Positions 7,700 through 14,663 of a DNA stretch of 27,796 nt are shown piece after piece. A model generated the notes under the pieces. That model did no database searches. It was not told where the DNA came from and saw only the letters and a list, made by a program, of their open reading frames with translations. The stretch covers positions 1-27,796 of the forward strand of contig CALJLD010000032.1 of assembly GCA_937982665.1 (NCBI GenBank). Direction: 5' to 3'. Positions within the stretch are counted from its first letter, which is position 1, and every line of letters begins with the position of its first letter. The position numbers and the translations under genes were made by a program. The stretch is from an uncultured Planctomycetales bacterium (lineage in GTDB: Bacteria; Planctomycetota; Planctomycetia; Pirellulales; S012-138).

Positions 7700-7783
7700 A
7701 TGCTGCCGCTTTTGCCCGGAATTACCGCGCTGCTGATTGCCGCCGCGTTGCTCGCGGGGATAAACTGCAAGTGTGAGCCATGA
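7700..7783 (+). CDS. possible 27-residue hydrophobic micro-ORF between dnaB and acpS
   Basis: ATG 7700 to TGA 7781-7783 encodes 27 residues: a hydrophobic core (LLPGITALLIAAALLAG) followed by NCKCEP. That could be a single membrane helix with two cysteines. Its TGA overlaps the ATG at 7780 (ATGA) that opens an extended version of the acpS frame, a layout typical of translational coupling. There is no ribosome site and no comparative support, so it may be chance. Confidence 0.15.
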   Translation: MLPLLPGITALLIAAALLAGINCKCEP

Positions 7784-7845
7784 TGCGGTCGTCTGTTCAA
7801 ATTGACCGCAGGCGGAAACTGTGTGTTGCGGAAAGAGAATCGTCC

Positions 7846-8232
7846 ATGCGTGTGATTGGGATTGGGACCGATATTATCGAATGCCTTCGCATTGCGCGGA
7901 TGATTGAGCGGCACGGCGAGTTGTTCATCAATCGCGTCTACACGCCACACGAAATTGCTTATTGCCGGGAACGCAAACAGGCCACGCAGCATTACGCCGG
8001 ACGTTGGGCCGCCAAGGAAGCCGTCCTCAAAGCCATCGGCACCGGTTGGAAGAAAGGCATCAGCTGGCGGGATATCGAAGTTCACAACATCATCGGTGGC
8101 AAGCCAATCATCACGCTCCGCGGCGGAGCGCGAAAAGTCAGCAACGAACTGGGCATCGACGAGATGCAGATCAGCATTTCCCACTGCCGCTCCCACGCCG
8201 TGGCGTATGCCCTTGGCGTAGCGTTTGAGTGA
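7846..8232 (+). CDS. acpS: holo-[acyl-carrier-protein] synthase
   Basis: AcpS transfers 4'-phosphopantetheine from coenzyme A to acyl carrier protein, activating it for fatty-acid synthesis. The 128-residue protein starts MRVIGIGTDIIE, where Asp9 is the Mg2+ ligand. The second signature WAAKEAVLKA carries Glu58 (metal) and Lys62. The length matches the family's ~120-130. I chose ATG 7846, preceded by GGAAAGAGA, because it gives the family N-terminus. The frame is open to ATG 7780, which would add 22 residues. It is convergent with the BtrH-like gene, and the spacer between them carries paired REP-like hairpins. Confidence 0.94.
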   Translation: MRVIGIGTDIIECLRIARMIERHGELFINRVYTPHEIAYCRERKQATQHYAGRWAAKEAVLKAIGTGWKKGISWRDIEVHNIIGGKPIITLRGGARKVSNELGIDEMQISISHCRSHAVAYALGVAFE

Positions 8233-8351
8233 GTTGCGTCTTTGAGTGAACTGCTTCTGGGTGAGTGGTTTTGCGGCAAGGAAGAGTACTGCTGGACAAG
8301 CCGGGCTGTGGCGCGCCAATGAGACACACCCGACATGTAACGACTCAGGTT

Positions 8352-8385
8352 GGGTGGCACTGGCAAGCGTAGTCTGCCAGTGCTT
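8352..8385 (+). repeat. REP-like hairpin element, left copy
   Basis: This 34-base unit has a reverse-complement partner at 8506-8539 matching at 32 of 34 positions. Within it CACTGGCA (8358-8365) and TGCCAGTG (8375-8382) form a perfect 8-bp stem around a nine-base loop. It lies between the convergent acpS and BtrH-like genes, a typical place for REP-type palindromes. A further GTGCCACCC match to its outer end occurs near 8469-8477. Confidence 0.8.
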
Positions 8386-8505
8386 TCTGGATCGACAATT
8401 GAGCCACGAACGAACTTTGGCTCCCGCGAGATTCGACCATGCACGACTGCCAGGCGCAACGCACAACGTGCCACCCAGCTTTTTGGCTTTATGGCCAACT
8501 GTAAG

Positions 8506-8539
8506 AAGCACTGGCAGACTTCGCTTGCCAGTGGCACCC
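8506..8539 (-). repeat. REP-like hairpin element, right copy (inverted)
   Basis: This is the inverted partner of 8352-8385. It has the same perfect stem, CACTGGCA (8509-8516) with TGCCAGTG (8526-8533), around GACTTCGCT. The two copies with their ~120-nt middle could also fold into one long cruciform. It ends 17 nt before the stop of the minus-strand gene at 8556, so it could shape 3' ends of both convergent transcripts. No transposase is present nearby. Confidence 0.8.
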
Positions 8540-8555
8540 GACCAACGACATACGA

Positions 8556-9896
8556 TCAGAGTTCGACCTTGCCCAGCAGTTCGTGGGCGGCCAGTTCATC
8601 TTGATGCAATGCGCGGATCTTGTCGGAGAGTTCGCTGCGTAGCGATTCGCACACGGCGGCGTCCAAGGGGAATGCGTCGCGCGCTGATTGCGACAACTCG
8701 TCCATCTCGGCCACAACTTTGGGTAAACGATCTTCCGCTTCGTGGTCCTGGCTGAGCGTCAACTCGGCTCGCGCAACGCAAAGTTGTTTGAAACGCTGGA
8801 AGATCTCAACTTCATCGGGCAGCGCCGCTTCGGCCAGTTCATCCCAGCGTTTGCCCAAGTCTTCGTAGCGGTTGGCAAGTTCCTGCAGAATGTCCATTCG
8901 GAAGATGCCATGCACTTCCTGAAAGAACTGGGCGTAAAGCGGCCGCGTGAGCCCGCCACCGGTTCCGTAGTGGATGAAGGAATAGATGGATGTGAGCCCT
9001 CGCCACAAGTTCAAACCGCGGGGAAAGGCCTTCGCCCAACTCTTGTCAGACTTGGAGCCGTGCATCAGGTCGGCCCATTTTTCGAACGCCGGGAGCGTGA
9101 AGTTCGCGGCCATTGATTTGCCGCCAGGCGGTTTGACTGTCCCTTTGCCAACTAGCGTTGCGTGACATTCGCGAATGCCAGCTTTTGCGCACTTCTTAAG
9201 TTCGACGGATTTTGGCGCTGCGACGATCCGCAAGATACGGTTCTTCTGCTTCTTAATGCCGGCGCGAGATTCGTTGAACGCTTTCAACGAGATCCATTGC
9301 GGCGCGTCGGCCAGATCGCCGATGAGAACTTTCTCTTCTGCGATGTCATAGACGGTGACAACATGATATTGCCCTCCGACCATTGCGGCCGGTGTGCAGT
9401 GCCCTGGCAATGAAGCCTGATCGCACCAGGCGATGACCGGGAGTTTGTCGGCCATCGCGTCCTGCAGTTGCTGGCCAGCGACTTTCTTGCTGCCGGTTTC
9501 CGTAACTTCTGTCTTAACGCCGATGCGCTTGCACGCGGATTCCAAATACGCGTGATCATCTTGCCACAAGTGCCGCCCAGCGACAAAGAACGACGAGAAG
9601 TCCTCCTGCTCGTAGCGAAACGCAAACACGCCTGCGCCAATTCCACCGGCGCAGCCAAAGAGCAGGGCTTCACTGATGGGGTGTTCGGCCTGATCGAAAC
9701 AAACATTCGACGCGCTCAACAAGATGCGGAGCGCGGTGGTTGCGGGGATATTTCCCGGAAGGTGGTAACTTTGCGAGTCGCGCGTTTCGACAGCTGCGGC
9801 TTTGCGCAGAACGTGACGGCGGGCGACTACATAGCTTTCGCCCGTTTTTTGCATGCGGGCGCGGACGAGGGCCTTGAGATGTTTTTGCTTTGTCAT
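8556..9896 (-). CDS. BtrH N-terminal/DUF4872 domain protein, putative acyltransferase
   Basis: The 446-residue protein starts with a basic helical motif (LKALVRARMQKTGESY, residues 7-22). A region at about 44-225 then resembles the BtrH N-terminal papain-like domain: ISEALLFGCAGGIGAG around 74-89 and HVVTVYD at 178-184. The C-terminal half (about 255-446) resembles DUF4872, including FIHYGTGGG and LYAQFFQE. Characterised BtrH moves an acyl group from a carrier protein to an aminoglycoside amine; substrates here are unknown. The HC-type cysteine I expect at the start of BtrH_N appears to be replaced (HLPGNIPATTALR). ATG 9896 starts the basic motif and is preferred over the open extension to 10034; no strong ribosome site is seen. 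It lies downstream of lepA on the same strand. Confidence 0.7.
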   Translation of the reverse strand: MTKQKHLKALVRARMQKTGESYVVARRHVLRKAAAVETRDSQSYHLPGNIPATTALRILLSASNVCFDQAEHPISEALLFGCAGGIGAGVFAFRYEQEDFSSFFVAGRHLWQDDHAYLESACKRIGVKTEVTETGSKKVAGQQLQDAMADKLPVIAWCDQASLPGHCTPAAMVGGQYHVVTVYDIAEEKVLIGDLADAPQWISLKAFNESRAGIKKQKNRILRIVAAPKSVELKKCAKAGIRECHATLVGKGTVKPPGGKSMAANFTLPAFEKWADLMHGSKSDKSWAKAFPRGLNLWRGLTSIYSFIHYGTGGGLTRPLYAQFFQEVHGIFRMDILQELANRYEDLGKRWDELAEAALPDEVEIFQRFKQLCVARAELTLSQDHEAEDRLPKVVAEMDELSQSARDAFPLDAAVCESLRSELSDKIRALHQDELAAHELLGKVEL

Positions 9897-10045
9897 TGCA
9901 GTGAGAATCCGATGGCTCGAGACGCGCAGTTCCCGCACAACCGACGCTTCCCGATGAGATCGGAAGCAACGACAAACGGCCCGAAGACAGAAATCTCCTT
10001 TGCTCTCACGTTGATGAACCGTGCGGGGGCCCATTCAAGAGAGTC

Positions 10046-10062
10046 CGGCGGAGGCGCCGCCG
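10046..10062. other. GC-rich hairpin between lepA and the BtrH-like gene
   Basis: CGGCGG (10046-10051) and CCGCCG (10057-10062) are perfect inverted repeats around AGGCG. The hairpin lies about 76 nt past the lepA stop. No T tract follows on the minus strand, so an intrinsic terminator is not supported. The rest of the 241-nt gap shows nothing recognisable. Confidence 0.3.
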
Positions 10063-10137
10063 AGAGTTTCTAAGCTATTCGGCGGGGCGCGTAGCGTCAA
10101 GCTTGTGGAGCACTCCGGCAAAGATTGGCGCGAGCTG

Positions 10138-11958
10138 CTAAGACTTTTGATCCTGCCCCGTATCCAGGACGGCAAGGAAGGCCTTTTGCGGGATATCCAC
10201 GTTGCCGATGGACTTCATCCGCTTCTTGCCTTCGCGCTGTTTGGCCCAGAGTTTGCGCTTACGGGAGATATCGCCGCCGTAGCATTTGGCGGTCACGTTC
10301 TTGCGGAGGGCGGAGATTGTCTCGCGGGCGATAATCCTTCCGCCGATGGCCGCTTGCAGGGCGACTTCAAACATGTGCCGATCGATTTCGCTCCGCAGTT
10401 TTTTGACGACCGCGCGGCCGCGACGTTCGGCGTCATCTCGATGGCAAATCACACTCAACGCATCGACGCGTTTGCCGCCGACGAGGATATCCATGCGGAC
10501 GAGATTGGCCGGGTAGTAGCCTTTGAGTTCATAGTCCATGGTCCCGTAGCCGCGGGTGATGCTCTTGAGCTTGTCGTGCATGTCGTAAATGACTTCGGCA
10601 AGCGGCAGATCGAACACCAGCAACGCCCTCGTGGGCGACAGGTACTCCGTGCGGAGGTAGACTCCGCGGCGCTCGTGACAGAGTTGCATGACCGGGCCGA
10701 TGCAATCGGTGGTGAGCACAAAGCTGGTTTGCACAATCGGTTGGCGAAACTCTTCGATGTCGCCGGCGTCGGGAACATCCTGCGGATTGGTGATGTGCAG
10801 GGTCTCGCCGCTTCGCGTGACAATCTCGTAAGTCACGTTGGGAGCGGTTTGCACGAGATCCAAATCGGCCTCGCGTTCCAGCCGCTGCTGGATGATTTCC
10901 ATGTGCAGCAGACCAAGGAAACCGCAACGAAAACCAAAGCCGAGCGCGTCGCTGGTTTCCGGCTGAAACTCAAAGCTGGGATCATTGATGCTCAGCTTTT
11001 GCAGCGCGTCGCGAAGTTCTTCAAAGTTCTCGCCGTCCGCGGGATAGAGTCCACAATAGACCATTCGCTTCGGCGGCTTGTATCCGGCCAGCGGTTTGCC
11101 CTGCTCCGCCCCGGGGACGCTGATCGTATCGCCAATGTGAACATCAGAGATGGACTTGATGTTGCAGATCAAATAGCCAACTTGCCCAGCCTGCAGGCTT
11201 TCTCGCGGAGTCCGGCGCGGCGTGAACTGCCCTAGTTCCAGGACTTCCATGGTCTGGCCAGTCTTGAGGAATTGGACCTTCTGTCCTTTGTGGATGATGC
11301 CGTTCATCAAGCGGACATACGTGATCGCGCCGCGGTATTCGTCATAGTGCGAGTCAAATACCATCGCTTGGAGCGGTGCTTGGGGATCGCCGGTCGGAGG
11401 CGGAATCCGCTTGATCAGGGCTTCAAGCAGTTCGTCGACACCGATGCCAGTTTTGGCGCTGCACAAGATGGCCTCTTCCGCCGGCAAGGCCAGGCTGCTT
11501 TCCATCTCTTCCAAGACCTCGTCCACGCGGGCATGCGTCAGGTCAATCTTGTTGACGACCGGGACGATCTCCAGGTTGTTGTCAATCGCCGCATAGGCAT
11601 TGGCGACAGTCTGAGCCTCCACGCCCTGAAAGGCATCGACCAACAGCAGCGCCCCTTCACAGCAAGCGAGACTTCGCGAGACCTCATAGTGAAAGTCCAC
11701 ATGGCCGGGCGTATCGATCAGATTGAGTTCGTATTCCTCGCCTTCCCGCTTGTAATGCAGTGTGACGGCGCGGGCTTTGATGGTGATGCCGCGCTCCCGC
11801 TCAATCTGCATATCGTCCAACAACTGCTCGCGCAATTCGCGTGCGGTGACAGCTCCGGTGCGCTCCAACAGCCTGTCCGCCAACGTGCTCTTGCCGTGGT
11901 CGATGTGCGCGACGATCGAGAAGTTGCGGATGTGCTTACAGTCTGGGGACTTGGACAA
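10138..11958 (-). CDS. lepA: elongation factor 4 (LepA GTPase)
   Basis: EF-4 is a ribosome-associated GTPase implicated in back-translocation and in ribosome assembly. At 606 residues it is full length. GTPase motifs are intact: G1 AHIDHGKST (about 17-25), G3 DTPGH, G4 NKID and G5 SAK. The EF-G-like domains and the LepA-specific C-terminal domain follow, with GGDISRKRKLWAKQREGKKR near the end. A TAG lies in frame five codons upstream, so the TTG at 11958 is effectively the only possible start. The sequence directly before it (CTCCTTCC on the coding strand) is pyrimidine-rich and gives no Shine-Dalgarno site. It diverges from a membrane-protein gene across 377 nt. Confidence 0.97.
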   Translation of the reverse strand: MSKSPDCKHIRNFSIVAHIDHGKSTLADRLLERTGAVTARELREQLLDDMQIERERGITIKARAVTLHYKREGEEYELNLIDTPGHVDFHYEVSRSLACCEGALLLVDAFQGVEAQTVANAYAAIDNNLEIVPVVNKIDLTHARVDEVLEEMESSLALPAEEAILCSAKTGIGVDELLEALIKRIPPPTGDPQAPLQAMVFDSHYDEYRGAITYVRLMNGIIHKGQKVQFLKTGQTMEVLELGQFTPRRTPRESLQAGQVGYLICNIKSISDVHIGDTISVPGAEQGKPLAGYKPPKRMVYCGLYPADGENFEELRDALQKLSINDPSFEFQPETSDALGFGFRCGFLGLLHMEIIQQRLEREADLDLVQTAPNVTYEIVTRSGETLHITNPQDVPDAGDIEEFRQPIVQTSFVLTTDCIGPVMQLCHERRGVYLRTEYLSPTRALLVFDLPLAEVIYDMHDKLKSITRGYGTMDYELKGYYPANLVRMDILVGGKRVDALSVICHRDDAERRGRAVVKKLRSEIDRHMFEVALQAAIGGRIIARETISALRKNVTAKCYGGDISRKRKLWAKQREGKKRMKSIGNVDIPQKAFLAVLDTGQDQKS

Positions 11959-12335
11959 GGAAGGAGATTCCGGCTAGGTGGGCGAATGGCTGGTCCGCAA
12001 GAATTTCACCGACAAATCAGCAAGGTTTGAGCATAGCGGTGACAAGGCAAACGGCATATGCCATGTGATTTCAAAAACGGCGGGTTTGGCGGGGAATGTG
12101 CATAGGAATCGCTTGTGCCTTGCTGTTCAGGACGATTGCAATTCCGCGCATTTGCGGTATCTTCACAATACGGCTCGCTGTTTCATCATAAGCTCTGTAA
12201 CTACATGAAGTTAAGGGGCATGAATTTGCGAACATCGAGCAAGATGCTGCGATTCGTGGCCAGTTGAATAATTCGACCGGCTGGTAAGCATTGGCCGTCA
12301 GGCAGGAGGCGACTCCGGCTCAAACTTGCTAACCC
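11959..12335. other. divergent intergenic region between lepA and a membrane-protein gene
   Basis: This 377-nt gap must carry the promoters for lepA (leftward) and the membrane gene (rightward). A weak rightward candidate is TTGCAA (12136-12141), 16 bases, then TATCTT (12158-12163). An AGGAGG at 12302-12307 is too far (28 nt) from the ATG at 12336 to act as its ribosome site. I see no RNA gene or riboswitch fold. Confidence 0.4.
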
Positions 12336-13913
12336 ATGCACCAGTTCCTCTACCAATACGATCTCAATCCAACGACGTGGGTCTATCTCTCGTCGCTGCT
12401 GATCGTTGCGATTTTCTTCAAATTCAGCCGTTTGCTGAGTATTCGCAACTTTGATCTGCTGGGATTGTTGGCAATTGCGCCAGGCGTGCTGATGCTGGCG
12501 TACCGGGGGAACGTCGCGGAAGAGAATGTGCCCGAGGAAAATGTCTCCGAAGAGACGGCCGTTCAGAATGATGCCACAACTGGCGATGGAACGACCTCTG
12601 ACCCGGCCACAAATGGAGTGGCCGAAGATGCAGGCCAAGATGGCGCAACCCAAGATACGGGCGAGCGGCCAGGAGCAGGGGCCGCATTAGCCGATGCCAA
12701 TTCCACTGACGGCGGCAATTCCCAACCAAACACAAGTGATTCCGGCCCCAACCCGGAGACCGTTCGGCGATGGGGCTTCATCGTGCTGTTTTCCGTAGGG
12801 TTCTTGTTTTTGATTCGGTTGCTGGTGGACACCATGTTGGTGCGTCGTCCGCTGCTCGAGCCGAATCTGTCGCCTGGTGGGTTGGCCTTCCTGGCGACTG
12901 CAATGTTTGTGTTCTTGATGACCAACGTTTTGACGGCGAAAATCCCGGCATCTGCTGGGTCCGCAAGCACTGTTGGCCAGCAGAAAGACGAGAGTGAGAC
13001 TGCCGGCCAAGAAACCGCGCTGGCGATGGCCGAGATTGGCCAGGCACAGCATCGCCAGGCCTACGAGAATCATCCGATTCTGCGACATTTGCCGTCGGTG
13101 CCTTCTCGTGCTTTCGACAACAAGACTCTGTTTGCCACCGGCGATTGGACGTTTGCGTCGCGAATCTTGATTCTGCTGGCCCATCTGACGGTTGTAATTG
13201 GGCTGCTCCTGATTGGGCTGCGGCATTTCGGCAATCTGGGAACTGGGGTGGCGATGAGTTCCCTGTACCTGCTTTTGCCTTACACGGCGCAACTGATTGG
13301 TCGCGTGGAGCATGTGCTGCCGCCAGCGTTTTTTGTGGCAGCGGTGGTGAGTTACCGCCGCCCTGCGGTGGCAGGATTCTTTCTGACCAGCTCTTTGGCG
13401 GTGATGTTGGCGCCGTTGGCGCTACTGATGTTCCCGTTGTGGATCAGCTTTTATCGCCAACGCGGTCTTTGGCGTTTTGCCTCGGGCCTTGCCAGTGGGC
13501 TGCTTTTCCTGGCGATTTGCGTCCTGATTCTGGAGGGCGCCAGCGGATTTGGTGGCGGCATGCTGGCTTTGTTCGGCGGAGGCGTATTTGGCTTGGAGAA
13601 TGCCACCGGCTTCTGGACCGCATCTGGGTGGTATTTGCGCGTTCCGGTCGGCGCTTTCGTGCTCGTCATCAGCCTGGCGATGGCAATCTGGCCAGCCCAA
13701 AAGAACCTGGGCACATTGATGGCCTGCTCAGCGGCCATTTTGCTCAGCGCACAGTTCTGGTTTCCCTTTGAAGGGATGATGTACGTGCATTGGTACTTGC
13801 CGTTGGCTTTGCTCACCGTATTCCGGCCAAACCTGGAGAATCGGGTGGCGATTGCGAGCCTGGGGCAAGCCTGGTGGATTCGCAAACAGGAAGCCACTCC
13901 GCAAGCCGCTTGA
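12336..13913 (+). CDS. multi-pass integral membrane protein of unknown function
   Basis: The 525-residue protein has about ten likely membrane segments. Two lie at the N-terminus (about 14-31 and 38-56). A hydrophilic acidic insert of about 85 residues (58-142) follows, opening with three five-residue units (EENVP, EENVS, EETAV) and rich in Asp, Gly, Thr and Asn. Two more segments lie at about 145-163 and 180-200, a second polar loop spans about 205-260, and a hydrophobic C-terminal block follows. The core stretch LLLPYTAQLIGRVEHVLPPAF with later VHWYLPLALL loosely recalls polyprenol-phosphate glycosyltransferase membrane domains, but no catalytic motif is clear, so I give no function. ATG 12336 has no close ribosome site. 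It lies upstream of rpsO with a 192-nt gap. Confidence 0.75.
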   Translation: MHQFLYQYDLNPTTWVYLSSLLIVAIFFKFSRLLSIRNFDLLGLLAIAPGVLMLAYRGNVAEENVPEENVSEETAVQNDATTGDGTTSDPATNGVAEDAGQDGATQDTGERPGAGAALADANSTDGGNSQPNTSDSGPNPETVRRWGFIVLFSVGFLFLIRLLVDTMLVRRPLLEPNLSPGGLAFLATAMFVFLMTNVLTAKIPASAGSASTVGQQKDESETAGQETALAMAEIGQAQHRQAYENHPILRHLPSVPSRAFDNKTLFATGDWTFASRILILLAHLTVVIGLLLIGLRHFGNLGTGVAMSSLYLLLPYTAQLIGRVEHVLPPAFFVAAVVSYRRPAVAGFFLTSSLAVMLAPLALLMFPLWISFYRQRGLWRFASGLASGLLFLAICVLILEGASGFGGGMLALFGGGVFGLENATGFWTASGWYLRVPVGAFVLVISLAMAIWPAQKNLGTLMACSAAILLSAQFWFPFEGMMYVHWYLPLALLTVFRPNLENRVAIASLGQAWWIRKQEATPQAA

Positions 13914-14105
13914 GGATCAGGCGGCTGAGGATTCGCGCGATTGTGCGGGCTTGTTGGCGATTTCCCTAACTCCTTGCGCCCCTTGCCAAAGTGGCGACCA
14001 TTCGGTCTAATGGCTCGCTGCAATTTGAGCGTTTCAAACATCCATAGGACAGCGAGCGCCGCGCACCGGTTGCGGCTCTCAGTGCGGAGGTCACGTTCCA
14101 AGCGA

Positions 14106-14372
14106 ATGATCACCAAAGAGCGAAAACAAGAGCTGATCGGAGAATTCAAGCGGTCCGAAGGTGACACGGGCTCCGCGAATGTACAAATTGCCGTACTGAC
14201 GGAGCGGATCAATCGCCTTACGGAACACATGCGGACGCACCAAAAGGACTATGCCAGTCGCCGTGGATTGCTGGGCATGGTGAGTCGCCGCCGTCGCTTG
14301 CTTGATTATGTGAAGCGCGTCAATCCCGACGCGTATCTTGAGATGTTGCAACGGCTCAATTTGCGCAAGTAG
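14106..14372 (+). CDS. rpsO: 30S ribosomal protein uS15
   Basis: uS15 binds 16S rRNA early in assembly of the small-subunit platform. The 88-residue protein (MITKERKQELIGEFKRSEGD) has the family length and signatures: GSANVQIAVLTERINRLTEH and DYASRRGLLGMVSRRRRLLDY, ending LNLRK. The frame is open upstream to 13941, but the extra 55 residues do not match the family, so ATG 14106 is chosen. GGAGG at 14086-14090 is 15 bases away, farther than usual. It precedes pnp, the classical bacterial pair in which uS15 and PNPase are often co-transcribed. Confidence 0.95.
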   Translation: MITKERKQELIGEFKRSEGDTGSANVQIAVLTERINRLTEHMRTHQKDYASRRGLLGMVSRRRRLLDYVKRVNPDAYLEMLQRLNLRK

Positions 14373-14512
14373 TCACCGCCATTGCAAACCGAGCGCAACA
14401 TTGCGCTACCGAATTTGTTTGCAATTCCGTTGAGTTGACGTTCATGGATGCGTGGCGAAGCCGCGGCTGCCGGTTCGATGGTTAGCTGGCGATAGCTTCG
14501 TGACGGTGTTTC

Positions 14513-14547
14513 TTGGCGAATGCACCGCACAATGGTGCAAAGTCCAA
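14513..14547 (+). promoter_or_regulatory. stem-loop in the rpsO-pnp spacer
   Basis: TGCACCG (14521-14527) pairs with TGGTGCA (14533-14539). An outer TTGG (14513-14516) pairs with CCAA (14544-14547) across a small symmetric internal loop. In E. coli the rpsO-pnp spacer carries an RNase III hairpin that lets PNPase repress its own mRNA. This hairpin occupies a similar place, but it is short, and the role is inferred from position only. Confidence 0.4.
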
Positions 14548-14581
14548 TCCATTGCCGTCAACTGAACTCGCGCATTGGTGA

Positions 14582-14605
14582 AGTGAGTCGATGAGGTGAC
14601 TCATT
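14582..14605 (+). promoter_or_regulatory. second stem-loop in the pnp leader
   Basis: AGTGAGTC (14582-14589) pairs with GACTCATT (14598-14605), including one G-U pair, around an eight-base loop. It lies about 58 nt before the pnp start. No T tract follows, so it is not a terminator, and a leader-processing role is possible. Confidence 0.35.
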
Positions 14606-14663
14606 GTGTGATGTGAATCGTTGTTGTTGGAAAAACTTGTTGGCAAGAATGTAGGAAAGCGAA

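Noticed and set aside
7642..8511. 289-codon minus-strand frame
   Set aside because: It covers acpS antisense and the REP-like spacer, with no recognisable domain.
8352..8539. Possible insertion sequence with terminal inverted repeats
   Set aside because: The interior is only about 120 nt and encodes no transposase; no target-site duplication could be made out.
10021..11235. 404-codon plus-strand open frame
   Set aside because: It lies entirely opposite lepA, whose GTPase motifs are unambiguous. The translation has no recognisable domain and is a codon-bias shadow.
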